A stretch of 64,000 nucleotides of DNA, taken from the NCBI GenBank assembly GCA_016199985.1, contig JACQFQ010000019.1, positions 1 through 64,000 of the forward strand. The letters run 5' to 3'. This document shows, piece by piece, positions 19,854-29,195 of this stretch (within the stretch, counting starts at the first letter, position 1; each line of letters opens with the position of its first letter). The notes beneath the pieces are model-generated. The model was not told the origin of the DNA. It ran no database searches and saw nothing but the letters and a program-made list of their open reading frames with translations. This DNA comes from Verrucomicrobiota bacterium. Lineage in GTDB: Bacteria > Verrucomicrobiota > Verrucomicrobiia > Limisphaerales > UBA11320. The position numbers and the translations under genes are program-made.

Positions 19854-20456
19854 CTAGTCGTCGCTGAGCTTCTCGTTCGCGAGGGCGAGCAGGTGCCTGC
19901 TGGAGTCCGAGCTCGGAATCAGGTCGAGGCCCTTCTGCGCCGCCTCGCGCACACGCGCCCACTGATTGAGCTGCGCGGCGCACAACCCCAGTCCGCTCCA
20001 TGCCCCAAAGTGATGCGGCTTCATGCGCACGACCTGGTCGCAAAGGGTGAGGCTCAGCGCGGGCTGTCCGCGAAGATAATGCAGCGTCGCCTGCTTGTTG
20101 ACGGCCTCGGCCCAGTCCGGGAAGTCGCCCATCAAGGCGAGGAACGCCTCCCCCGCTTCGTCAAACTCGCTGGCCTCCATGTGAGCCACTCCGATATTGA
20201 TGCGCTTCCTCGCGTTGCGGCCCTTTTCATTGAGCCAGCACTCCCACAATCCGTTGACGGCGAGCCCGACTGTGAGCGGGTCGGGATGCTGCAGGCAGGG
20301 CACGAGCGGAAGCTCGGCTCGCAGCCGGACGAGCTGTCGGATCGCCTTCTGGCGTTCGGCGGGGGCGCCCGACTTGAGCAGGCGGACCCACCTGTCGACC
20401 GGATCCTCCGCGGGGGAGGGGCTCGACTCCATCGGATCGCTCAACCGAAACGCCAT
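19854..20456 (-). CDS. TPR-repeat protein
   Basis: 200 aa from the ATG at 20456. About three TPR-like helical pairs span residues 75-195 ('RINIGVAHMEASEFDEAGEAF', 'KQATLHYLRGQPALSLTL', 'HFGAWSGLGLCAAQLNQW'). The N-terminal 60 residues are charged and end in a helix-rich region ('RQKAIRQLVRLRAEL'). There is no signal peptide, so it is presumably a cytoplasmic scaffold. It converges with the SRPBCC gene, 15 bp away. Confidence 0.7.
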   Translation of the reverse strand: MAFRLSDPMESSPSPAEDPVDRWVRLLKSGAPAERQKAIRQLVRLRAELPLVPCLQHPDPLTVGLAVNGLWECWLNEKGRNARKRINIGVAHMEASEFDEAGEAFLALMGDFPDWAEAVNKQATLHYLRGQPALSLTLCDQVVRMKPHHFGAWSGLGLCAAQLNQWARVREAAQKGLDLIPSSDSSRHLLALANEKLSDD

Positions 20457-20586
20457 GCCCCGCACCCTATGAAACCGGGTTGGTTCTGACAAGGCGCGCG
20501 CGGTCTGGACTAGGACAAGCCGCCATCGCTGAATCCGCTTGCCCTCTCGGAGAGCCTCGGTAGACAGTTTCGGAAAACGATCCTTA

Positions 20587-21459
20587 ATGTCCGACAAATC
20601 ATTTCTTCCCGACGATCTGGCGCCCGGGGACCAACGGTTGCTGCCTCTCGACTTCTCCACGCTCACGTTTCATCGGGTTCGCAGGGCCGTCGATCCGATG
20701 TTCGGCGTGGGATATGAGCAGCTGTGGAGGGAGTTCGGCGCGCTGGATGAAATGGAGACGCGGGCGGTGATCGAATCGCGGCTGGCATGGCCGGAGCGCG
20801 AGCCGATAGGCGAACGTTGGTTCCGTTACGAAATGGTGGTCATCACCCAAGGATCGACGGTTGTGGCGGCGCGCGACCACGTGGCGATCGTGTCCACCGA
20901 CTACCAATCGCCGCGAGCGGTGGTGCACATGTCGCACATCGTCGTCCTGCCCGAGTGGCGACGGACGGGCGTGGCGGCCTGGCTGCGCGCGGTTCCCATC
21001 CAGGCGGCGCGCGCGTGCCTCAAGAGCGCTGGCCAGCCTTCGACGGCCCCCATCACTCTCGTCGCCGAGATGGAGCATCCCGACGTCACCCACGAGGCGA
21101 GAACCATCCGGCTCAAGGCGTATGAGAAGGCGGGTTTCCTCAAGATCGATCCGCAGCACATCGAGTATCATCAGCCGGATTTCCGCTCCGCGGAGGCCAT
21201 CGATTCCAGCGGAGGCCCCAGGCCCCTGCCCTTCGCGCTCCTCGTGCGTCGCCTCGGCCGCGAAAGCGAGCCGACCCTGCCCTCCGACGAGGCGCGCCAC
21301 ATCATCCGAAGCCTTTATAGCATGTACGCGCTGGGGTTTCGCGCCCAGGACATGGCCGGCCTTTGGGACTCGCTCACCGCATCCGCCCCCACCCACCTCC
21401 CCATCAACCTCGTTCCCCCGACGGCGAGAAGCGGGTTCGAAACGGGCGAGGGTTTATAG
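20587..21459 (+). CDS. GNAT-like N-acetyltransferase
   Basis: 290 aa from the ATG at 20587. A GNAT-like core is suggested by 'RYEMVVITQGSTVVAARDH', 'VHMSHIVVLPEWRRTGVAAW' (beta4 and the acetyl-CoA loop, with 'RRTGVA' in place of the usual R/QxxGxA) and the later 'IRLKAYEKAGFLKID'. The substrate is unknown. The C-terminal 70 residues form an additional helical region. It is divergent from the TPR gene with a short shared promoter region. Confidence 0.6.
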   Translation: MSDKSFLPDDLAPGDQRLLPLDFSTLTFHRVRRAVDPMFGVGYEQLWREFGALDEMETRAVIESRLAWPEREPIGERWFRYEMVVITQGSTVVAARDHVAIVSTDYQSPRAVVHMSHIVVLPEWRRTGVAAWLRAVPIQAARACLKSAGQPSTAPITLVAEMEHPDVTHEARTIRLKAYEKAGFLKIDPQHIEYHQPDFRSAEAIDSSGGPRPLPFALLVRRLGRESEPTLPSDEARHIIRSLYSMYALGFRAQDMAGLWDSLTASAPTHLPINLVPPTARSGFETGEGL

Positions 21460-21539
21460 CTGAGCTCGCTTGAGTTTATCGGAAGGATCTTGTTGAATCC
21501 CGCGCGTTGAAGGCAACGAATCCTTCAACAAGAAAAACT

Positions 21540-21701
21540 ATGAGCAAAGCCATCCTGATCATCCTGGCTGTTCTACTCCCTCCTCTCAGCGCCTACCTCA
21601 AGACGAAGTCGGCAAAGGACACCGTCATCAACCTGATCCTCTGCTTCTTCTTCTATGTGCCCGGCGTGCTCCACGCCCTTTACCTGATCTTCAAAAGCTA
21701 A
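21540..21701 (+). CDS. YqaE/Pmp3 family small membrane protein
   Basis: 53 aa with two hydrophobic helices ('ILIILAVLLPPLSAYL' and 'LILCFFFYVPGVLHALYLI'), the classic two-helix Pmp3/YqaE layout. Members are membrane proteolipids often linked to salt or membrane stress. The upstream DNA has an inverted repeat (CTTGTTGAA near 21490 and TTCAACAAG near 21524) that could form a leader hairpin. It converges with the cytochrome gene, only 7 bp away. Confidence 0.8.
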   Translation: MSKAILIILAVLLPPLSAYLKTKSAKDTVINLILCFFFYVPGVLHALYLIFKS

Positions 21702-21708
21702 CGCCCTT

Positions 21709-24700
21709 TTAGTGCTCTCTCAGGAACTTGAGCAGTTCCACTTTCTCGCGGTCGCTGAGGCCGTCGAGGAGGCCCTCGGGCATCAATGAGTTCTCGCTGA
21801 TGGTTTCGCGCGCGATCTCGGACTTCGCCACCACCACGGGCTCCACGGTGGTGCGAAGCGTCACCGAGTCGGCGCTGCGGCTCACCACCAGGCCTGAAAC
21901 CACCTCGCCTTGCTTCGTTTCGATCGAGGTGACCTGGAAGTCCGCGCCGATGACCGCGTTGGGATCGATGATGTTCTCGACAAGGTAGCGTGTTCCATGT
22001 CGTCCCGCGCCGGTGAGCTCCGGGCCGATGCGTGCGCCTTCCTCGCCCAAGCGATGGCAAGGCGCGCAAAGCTTGGTGAAATGCGCATGGCCCGCTTGGC
22101 CGTCGAAGGCCCACAGCGGGGCTTCGTCGAACATTTTTGACACCTGATTGATCTTCGACAGCTTCTCGGAGGAGGTTTGCGTGAGCCGTCCCCAAAGCTT
22201 CTTGAGCCGCGAGTCCACGTCCGGATTCTGCAACGCCGCGAGCTGTCGAACATAAAACGCGCTCACCCGATCCCGCTGGATCTTCCCCGCCGGAATGGCG
22301 TCGAGGAGTTGCACGCCGAAGGACGCCCGGCTTGAGAGCGTGCCCAGCGCGGCCTGCTGTTCGCTCGCGCCCCATCGCTCGAAGCCCTGAATCAACGCCG
22401 TCGCCACACGGTCGTCCTTGTATCGTCCCAACACCGGAAGGACGGGAGACCGGAAGTCCGCCTCGTCCAGCAGCCGGAGGAATGTCGGCAACGACTCGGG
22501 GTCCAGCGCGCGCGACAAGACACGGAAGGCATGCAAACGATCCGACTTCGGGGCGCGTCCATCCGCCAGAGCGCGACGCAGCTCTGGAAATCGCTCTCGA
22601 TCGCCCATCGCCGCGCCCAACATTTCCGCCTGGCGACGCAACGAAACATCCGTTTCGGCGTAGAGACGCGCCGCGACCCCGGCCCAGGAAGCCGGGGGCG
22701 AGTCCAGATTCGCCCGCGAGTCGAGCGCCAGAACCAGCCCCGCCAGACGCCTCTTGAGGACATCGCCCCTGGCATCAGAGAGGGCGTCCAGGAAATCCTG
22801 AAGGCCGGGTCCAGGCAGCGTCGCCGCGTACCAGTAGGCCCAGTCCGCAAGTTGTGGAATCCGGGTCTTTCGCGCGATCCCCATCGCCCGGCCCAGGTCC
22901 TGCGGCATGCGCTGGGCCATGCCATGCCACAGCAGCGCGGGAATGTTGCGATCCTCCGCGTCCTCGCCGCGAAGAGACAGCGCCTCGATCACCTCCCACG
23001 CCGCGGCGGCGGGGAGTCGCTGAATCGCGGAGGCCAGCGCGAGGCGCGCCACGGGCGAGGCTTCCTCGCGCGCCAGACGCGCGACCTCATTCGGGAGGTC
23101 GGTGTTCGCGCCGGGATTCTCGCTCGCCAAACGCACCGCCCAGGATCTCACGAACTCGGCCGAGTCGCTCAACGCGCTCCGGGCCGCGGCCGCGGCGCCG
23201 ACGTCATCGCTCGTCGCGTGAAGCGTCCAGAGCGCGTTCAGCCGCTCCACCGAACTCGCGCCTCGAGTCAGCTGCGCTCGCAAGGCGGCCGTCGCCTGAG
23301 CGTCGATCGGGCGCTGATGCGCCCGCTCCTCCAGGAGCCTTCTCGCCGTCCGGCCGAACCATCGGTTCTTCTCGGAGAGCTGCTTCACCAAATCCATGTC
23401 GGACATCGCGCCGAGGTTCACGGAGCGCGGATGATACGTCGCCGCGTATTCCACGCGGTAGAGACGTCCGTTGCTACGATCCCAGCGCTCGGTGTTCGGG
23501 TTATGGCAATGCTGAACATCGTACCAGTCGATGATGTACACCGCCCCGTCGGGGCCGTACTGAAGATCCACAGGAACATAGCGCGGATCGGCGCAAAACA
23601 TCTGATCCCGTCCCGCGTGGACCGTGTCGAATCCCGAGCCCAGCGGACGCTGAATCTGGTGATTCATCTGGTGCCCGCCGAGGTTGTGCGTGAAGAGATG
23701 GCCGCGCAGCTCATCCGGCCAGTTGTCGCCGAGGTAGATCATCGTGCCGACATGGGAGTGTCCGCCGTAGATCGCGTCCGTGCCCGGAGCTCCCGCTCCG
23801 CCTGCCCCGTGATCGTATCGGGCCGACGCGAGGAGGTAGTTCTTGAACTGGGGGAAGCCCTGGGGCGGATCGGGGATGATAAAGGGAGCGTAGTTGGCGT
23901 TGGCCTGATTCCAGAAATGCCCGCCCGGGAGGACATGCGTGGTGCAGCCGCGGCCGAAATAGCTCCGGCAGTGCGTCATGAAAATCTGGCCCTGGTCGTC
24001 GTAATCGAGTCCCCAAGGATTGCTCCCGCCGTGGGCGAAGACCTCGAAGACATGCCGCGTCGGATGATATCGCCACACCCCCGCCCGAAGTTCGACGCGC
24101 TGCTCCGGCGAAGAGCCCGGCTTGCCGATATGCGCCAGATTGAACACGCCCTGGTTCCCGTAGAGCCATCCGTCAGGCCCCCACATGAAGCTGTTCAGGC
24201 ACTCATGCGTGTCCTGGAAGCCGAAACCGTCGAGCAGAACCTGCGGCGGACCATCGGGTTTGTCGTCCTGGTTGCGGTCGGGAATGAAGAGCATCTCCGG
24301 CGCGGCGCCCACCCAGACGCCTCCGTGTCCCACCTCCATTCCGGAGACCAGATTCAACCCCTCGATGAAGACTTTGCGGGTCTCGAAACGACCGTCGCCG
24401 TCGCTGTCCTCGAAGATCACGATCCGATCCTTCCCCTCCCCGGGCGCGCGCTTCGTCGGATACGAATAGGCCTCGGCGATCCAGATGCGCCCGCGATCAT
24501 CGAAGGCGAACGCGATGGGCTGGTGCAGATCGGGCTCGGACGCAACCAGCGTGGCGCGGAAGCCTTCCGGCAGGAACATCTGGGCAACCGTCTCCTCCGC
24601 GGGAGTCCGCGGCGCGGCGGCGATGGGGTTGGGCCGGAGGTGAGTCAGCACCGGGCTCTCGCGCAACCGATCCTTGCTCGGCAGCGCGGGCTCAGACTCC

Positions 24701-24786
24701 GAGCGAGGCGGCGCGATCAGTCCCAGAAACACCGAGGCGGCGACGGACAGAACCCTAGAGCGAAGAAAGGCGGCAGAAAGCGTCAT
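21709..24786 (-). CDS. PVC-type haem-binding CxxCH dehydrogenase-like protein
   Basis: 1,025 aa with a signal peptide. Residues 60-450 form a beta-propeller dehydrogenase-like domain ('FDDRGRIWIAEAYSYP', 'GPDGWLYGNQGVFN'). Residues 480-870 are HEAT-like helical repeats. Near residue 907 is a c-type cytochrome motif ('CAPCH'), followed by 'GPELTGAGRHGTRYLVENI'. This architecture is a hallmark of planctomycetes and verrucomicrobia and is thought to oxidise carbohydrate-derived substrates in the periplasm, but substrates are largely unproven. It is transcribed leftward, 58 bp after a LolA/DUF4412-like gene. Confidence 0.88.
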   Translation of the reverse strand: MTLSAAFLRSRVLSVAASVFLGLIAPPRSESEPALPSKDRLRESPVLTHLRPNPIAAAPRTPAEETVAQMFLPEGFRATLVASEPDLHQPIAFAFDDRGRIWIAEAYSYPTKRAPGEGKDRIVIFEDSDGDGRFETRKVFIEGLNLVSGMEVGHGGVWVGAAPEMLFIPDRNQDDKPDGPPQVLLDGFGFQDTHECLNSFMWGPDGWLYGNQGVFNLAHIGKPGSSPEQRVELRAGVWRYHPTRHVFEVFAHGGSNPWGLDYDDQGQIFMTHCRSYFGRGCTTHVLPGGHFWNQANANYAPFIIPDPPQGFPQFKNYLLASARYDHGAGGAGAPGTDAIYGGHSHVGTMIYLGDNWPDELRGHLFTHNLGGHQMNHQIQRPLGSGFDTVHAGRDQMFCADPRYVPVDLQYGPDGAVYIIDWYDVQHCHNPNTERWDRSNGRLYRVEYAATYHPRSVNLGAMSDMDLVKQLSEKNRWFGRTARRLLEERAHQRPIDAQATAALRAQLTRGASSVERLNALWTLHATSDDVGAAAAARSALSDSAEFVRSWAVRLASENPGANTDLPNEVARLAREEASPVARLALASAIQRLPAAAAWEVIEALSLRGEDAEDRNIPALLWHGMAQRMPQDLGRAMGIARKTRIPQLADWAYWYAATLPGPGLQDFLDALSDARGDVLKRRLAGLVLALDSRANLDSPPASWAGVAARLYAETDVSLRRQAEMLGAAMGDRERFPELRRALADGRAPKSDRLHAFRVLSRALDPESLPTFLRLLDEADFRSPVLPVLGRYKDDRVATALIQGFERWGASEQQAALGTLSSRASFGVQLLDAIPAGKIQRDRVSAFYVRQLAALQNPDVDSRLKKLWGRLTQTSSEKLSKINQVSKMFDEAPLWAFDGQAGHAHFTKLCAPCHRLGEEGARIGPELTGAGRHGTRYLVENIIDPNAVIGADFQVTSIETKQGEVVSGLVVSRSADSVTLRTTVEPVVVAKSEIARETISENSLMPEGLLDGLSDREKVELLKFLREH

Positions 24787-24844
24787 AGGCAGCAGACGGC
24801 GATGAAAGGGTCGTATTCATGAGTCCAGAGCCGACACGCGCCCC

Positions 24845-25675
24845 TCAATACACCGGCCGCCCACCGTTGGGTGAAACAGCGGGCCGCGCGGTGCTGGGCG
24901 GGAAGGCGATGGAATGATCCGGACGCTGCATCACGTTCCAAACGCGCCTCGTCATTTCATCGGTCATCGCGTGCAGGGTTTCATACCGCTGGTAGCCGGT
25001 CTGCGGCGCGGCGAAGAGCGCGTCGTTGGGCTGTTCGAAACGGATGTCGGAGAAAGTGAAAGTCATCGCCGGCCCGCCGCGGCGTCGTTGGATCTTGATC
25101 GGAAAATCCCGGAGCTTGGGCGCCGTCCAGACGATGAAGGATTGCGCCTCATAATCGGCGGGCGCAAGGGCCACCACCTTCTTCACGCAGTCGAAGCCCT
25201 GGACGCGCTCGCGCCCCAGGTCCTCGACGGCCCAGGACAACGGCGCCGTAGCGAACTTCGGCAGCGAGACCTCGGTGTATCCGGACACGCCCTCGCTCAC
25301 CACGTAGCTGACGCCCTTCGAGGAAAGCGTGGTGATCAGGAGGCCGAAGTCTCCGTGGTGATCCTTCTTGTTCGCGCGCGGGGCCTTGATGGGAGCGGAG
25401 TCGGGTTCGAAAATAGTGTCGCCATTGCGATAGAGGAGAAGCCCGGTGGCGGGCTTGGCGCCCTTGAGGTCGGTCTCCTGGACGATGCTGACCCGCGCCC
25501 CGAAGCTGATGTTCGTCGCGAAGAGCCGGGTCAGGGGCGCCGTGAACTCGAGGACATACGGGGGGATCAGCCAGGGGGTGTCGCCGCCCTCCGCGGCCGA
25601 GGAACAGGGAGCAGCGACGAAAATGCCCACAGCCGTCGTCGTCGCCACGGCCCAACGCGAAATCTTCAGAATCAT
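24845..25675 (-). CDS. Secreted DUF4412/LolA-like protein
   Basis: 276 aa with a clear signal peptide ('TTTAVGIFVAAPCSSAA'). The central region ('FDCVKKVVALAPADYEAQSFIVWTAP' split over residues 150-180, and 'FPIKIQRRRGGPAMTF') resembles DUF4412 or outer-membrane lipoprotein sorting folds, with the paired pattern 'ADYEAQSFIVWTAPKLR...FPIKI'. The C-terminus is low-complexity. It is probably periplasmic; its role is unknown. It sits upstream of and in the same direction as the PVC cytochrome gene. Confidence 0.6.
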   Translation of the reverse strand: MILKISRWAVATTTAVGIFVAAPCSSAAEGGDTPWLIPPYVLEFTAPLTRLFATNISFGARVSIVQETDLKGAKPATGLLLYRNGDTIFEPDSAPIKAPRANKKDHHGDFGLLITTLSSKGVSYVVSEGVSGYTEVSLPKFATAPLSWAVEDLGRERVQGFDCVKKVVALAPADYEAQSFIVWTAPKLRDFPIKIQRRRGGPAMTFTFSDIRFEQPNDALFAAPQTGYQRYETLHAMTDEMTRRVWNVMQRPDHSIAFPPSTARPAVSPNGGRPVY

Positions 25676-25766
25676 CGGCCCTGCTCATAGCGAGAAAGGA
25701 AGCCCAGAGCCAACTGAATTCTGATTCGGCCCGCGGCCCCGGTCGTTCCCGTTTCCGAATGTCGTC

Positions 25767-28700
25767 TTGCCCTGCCCGGCGTTCGGTCGCAGGGTTTGGC
25801 CAAACATGCTGGAATCGACCGCGTTAACCGCCTTGAGACCCAGGACGCTCACCGTCCACGACTCACCGTCGAAGCGAAGAAAGAGGTCGGCCTCCTGGCG
25901 CGCCCTGCTCTGCGTGGCAATGGCAATGGCAATCGCGATCTCTCGCGCGTCGGCCGAGGAGGTTCCGCGGTTCAATCGGGATGTCCGCCCCATCCTCTCC
26001 GAGAATTGCTTCGGATGCCATGGCCCCGACTCCGCAGCGCGCAAGGGCCAGCTCCGATTGGACCAGATGGAGGGCGCAACGCGCGGAGGCAAGTCAGGGA
26101 AGCCTGCCATCGCGCCCGGGCGCGCGGACGCCAGCGAGCTTCTGCGACGCATCCACAGCGACGACCCCGACGAACAAATGCCCCCTCCGAAAAGTGGCAA
26201 GCGGCTCAGCGCAGCGCAGAAGTCCGTCCTGCGATCTTGGATCGCCGAAGGCGCGGTATATGAGAAGCACTGGGCCTTCCTCCCGCTTCGTTCGCCACAG
26301 GTTCCGACGGTCCTGCGCCGCGCCTGGGTCCGCAACCCCATCGACGCTTTCGTCCTCGCCCGGTTGGAGCAGGAAGGGATCAACCCATCCCCGGAGGCCG
26401 CCCCCGCCACCCTGCAGCGTCGACTGTCCCTGGATCTCAACGGACTCAGCCCCTCGCTCGCCGAGCAATCCGCCTTCCAGGAAGCCTACGCCCGCCATTC
26501 CGAGGACACGCTGCGCCACACCGTGAGAGCGCTGCTGCTCTCCCCGCGATACGGCGAGCACATGGCGATAGGATGGATGGATCTTGCCCGCTACGCCGAC
26601 ACCAGCGGGTTCCAGGGCGATCCTTATCGCAGCATGTGGCGCTGGCGCGATTACGTGATCCAGTCGTTCAACGCGAACAAGCGGTTCGATCAGTTCACCA
26701 TCGAGCAGCTCGCCGGCGATCTGCTGCCGCATCCGAGCATCGAGCAGCGGCTCGCCACGGGGTTCCAAAGGAATCACCGGTTCAACACCGAGTTCGGCGC
26801 CATCAACGAGGAGTGGCTCTTCGAGTACGCGGTGGATCGGGTCGAGACCACGGGCGCGACCTGGCTCGGCCTCACGCTGGGATGCGCCCGATGCCACGAC
26901 CACAAATTCGACCCCGTCACGCAGCCGGAGTTCTACCAGTTCGCCGCCTTCTTCCAAAACATCCCCGAGCGCGGAGTCTACTGGGACGGCAACGAAGTCG
27001 CCTTCAAGCCCTCCATGCGCGCGCCCAACGCCGCCGAGGAAAAGCGCCTGGAGGAGTTGCGGGCCAAAGCGCGCGCGCGGGAGTCCGACCTGGCGGAGCT
27101 GGCCGGTTCCGAGGAAATCGCGTCCGAGCAACATCGTTGGGAGTCCTCGCGGGCCGCGGCCTTCGCGCGGGAGCTGCGACGGTGGACTTCGCCGGGGGCT
27201 CGCTCGGAAGCAGGGCTGCGGACCTGCGCCTTCCCCACCAATCTCGTGGCGCATTTCTCCTTCGACGGAACGCTCGACGGCGCGTTCGGACGTCGCATCG
27301 AGATCACGACCAACTCCACGACGTCCACCAACATTCTCTCAGGCGAGACCAAGGCGATCTTCACGCAAAGCCGGGTTCAAACAAACCGATACGATTTCTC
27401 GAAGCTCATGAGGCCCACGCGGTCGGACGCCGCGGTCTACGGCCCGGGCCGGATGGGAATGGCGCTGCGCGTGGCCACCAGCAGTCCCGCGCTAGAGATC
27501 CCCAGACTGCTCGATCGCAGCCGCGCCACGTTCGCGTTCTGGTTGAAGCCTGAAACAGAAGACGGGGCGATCCTGCAAAAGCTCGGCGAACAGGACCTCT
27601 TCCATCTTGGCTTTCTGCTCTCGCTAACGCGGGGCCGCGTTCATCTTGAGCTGCATCACAAGATCTTTGACTTCGACGCCACCATGGTCCCCATGGAGTT
27701 CACCACAACGCAAATCCTCCCGCTGCGAAAATGGACGCATGTCGCGATCGCCCTCGACGGAAAGCGGCGCGACCGCGGGCCCGTGATCTACATCGACGGC
27801 GTCGCGCAAGTGCTCGAGCCGTTGAAAGCCACCGCCCGCGGGCTGAACGCCATCACCAACCGCGAGCCCTTCTGGATCGGCGGTGATCAAGGACGCCCCG
27901 GCGTGGAGGGGTGGATAGACGACTTTTGGGCCTTCGATCGTCCGCTGTCGGAGTCGGAGATCCAATTCCTGCGTTCCCTTCCCGGCGCTCATCAACTCGC
28001 GGCCCGCGGCAATCGAGCGTCGCAGGCGCGGCCCGACTCTCCGGAGGCTCTCCAGTTCTACCAGGCGTTCCTGTCGGAGAAGCTCGGCGCGGCGCGATCA
28101 CGCCTCGCGCAAGCCGTCCGGGAGGCGGTTGAATTCGAACGCGCGCTGCCGGAGGTGATGGTGATGGCGGAGAACCCGTCGCCCGCCGCATCCCGGGTTT
28201 TGTTCCGAGGACAGTACGACGCGCCCCGCGAGGAAGTCAGGGCGGACATCCCGTCGTCCCTCGGACGCCTCCCCGCCGACGCGCCGCGCAATCGGCTCGG
28301 CCTCGCAAAATGGCTGGTGTCCGACTCCAATCCTCTGACCGCGCGCGTCGTCATGAACCGTCTCTGGGAGCAGTTTTTCGGCGCGGGCCTCGTGCGCGCC
28401 TCCGAGAACCTCGGCTCTCAGTCGGATCCTCCCACGCATCCCGAGCTTCTCGATTGGCTCGCGTCCGAGTTCGTTCGCGGCGGCTGGGATCTCCAGGCGA
28501 TGATCCGTTTGATCGTCTCCAGCTCCACCTACCGCCAGTCCTCGGCCCAGCGCGCGGACCTTGCTCAACGCGACCCCGACAACCGGCTTCTGGCGCGAGC
28601 CGGACGATTCCGCCTCTCCGCCGAAGCCGTCCGCGATCAAGCCCTCTCGGTCTCCGGCGCGCTTCAAGAAAAGATCGGAGGACCTTCTGTCACGGTGTAT

Positions 28701-29192
28701 CTCCCCGGAGAAACGCCCGCGGAGTCTCCGGATCTTTATCGCAGATCGCTCTACGCCTTCTGGCAACGAACGCGTTTCAACCCCAGCTTCGGGACATTTG
28801 ACGCGCCGTCGCGCGAGGCGTGCACGGTGAAGCGGCCTCGGACCAACACGCCGCTGCAGGCGCTCGCGCTTCTGAACGAAGTCACCTACGTGGAGGCCGC
28901 GCGCAAGCTGGCCGAGGCCATGATCCGCGAATCCGCCGACGCGCGCGCCCGGCTCAGCCAAGGCTTCCAGCGCGCGCTCGGCCGGTCCGCAACGCCGGAG
29001 GAGCTGGAGACGCTCGAGCGATCGCTGGGACGATTTCTGGAACGCTACAAGTCGGATCGAGCCGCGGCGGAGGCGCTGGTTCGCTTCGGCGCGTCGAAAC
29101 CCGATCCGAAGATCGACGCGCCCACCCTCGCGGCCTACACCCTCATGGCGAGCGAGCTCTTCAATCTCGATGAATTCATCACGCGCGAATAA
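25767..29192 (+). CDS. Planctomycete-type cytochrome/DUF1549/LamG/DUF1553 protein
   Basis: 1,141 aa. The order is an N-terminal hydrophobic export segment (residues 44-62), a planctomycete-type cytochrome c domain with 'CFGCHG' near residue 82, DUF1549 ('HWAFLPLRSP', 'RNPIDAFVLARLE', 'GWMDLARYADTSG', plus a second 'CARCHDHKFDP' motif), a LamG-like insert at about 490-740 and DUF1553 ('NRLGLAKWLVSDSNPLTAR', 'VMNRLWEQFFGAGLV'). The start may lie at a later ATG (25806), since the first 40 residues are atypical. It is followed after 3 bp by the DUF1501 gene, the usual operon partner in this phylum. Confidence 0.9.
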   Translation: MPCPAFGRRVWPNMLESTALTALRPRTLTVHDSPSKRRKRSASWRALLCVAMAMAIAISRASAEEVPRFNRDVRPILSENCFGCHGPDSAARKGQLRLDQMEGATRGGKSGKPAIAPGRADASELLRRIHSDDPDEQMPPPKSGKRLSAAQKSVLRSWIAEGAVYEKHWAFLPLRSPQVPTVLRRAWVRNPIDAFVLARLEQEGINPSPEAAPATLQRRLSLDLNGLSPSLAEQSAFQEAYARHSEDTLRHTVRALLLSPRYGEHMAIGWMDLARYADTSGFQGDPYRSMWRWRDYVIQSFNANKRFDQFTIEQLAGDLLPHPSIEQRLATGFQRNHRFNTEFGAINEEWLFEYAVDRVETTGATWLGLTLGCARCHDHKFDPVTQPEFYQFAAFFQNIPERGVYWDGNEVAFKPSMRAPNAAEEKRLEELRAKARARESDLAELAGSEEIASEQHRWESSRAAAFARELRRWTSPGARSEAGLRTCAFPTNLVAHFSFDGTLDGAFGRRIEITTNSTTSTNILSGETKAIFTQSRVQTNRYDFSKLMRPTRSDAAVYGPGRMGMALRVATSSPALEIPRLLDRSRATFAFWLKPETEDGAILQKLGEQDLFHLGFLLSLTRGRVHLELHHKIFDFDATMVPMEFTTTQILPLRKWTHVAIALDGKRRDRGPVIYIDGVAQVLEPLKATARGLNAITNREPFWIGGDQGRPGVEGWIDDFWAFDRPLSESEIQFLRSLPGAHQLAARGNRASQARPDSPEALQFYQAFLSEKLGAARSRLAQAVREAVEFERALPEVMVMAENPSPAASRVLFRGQYDAPREEVRADIPSSLGRLPADAPRNRLGLAKWLVSDSNPLTARVVMNRLWEQFFGAGLVRASENLGSQSDPPTHPELLDWLASEFVRGGWDLQAMIRLIVSSSTYRQSSAQRADLAQRDPDNRLLARAGRFRLSAEAVRDQALSVSGALQEKIGGPSVTVYLPGETPAESPDLYRRSLYAFWQRTRFNPSFGTFDAPSREACTVKRPRTNTPLQALALLNEVTYVEAARKLAEAMIRESADARARLSQGFQRALGRSATPEELETLERSLGRFLERYKSDRAAAEALVRFGASKPDPKIDAPTLAAYTLMASELFNLDEFITRE

Positions 29193-29195
29193 TCC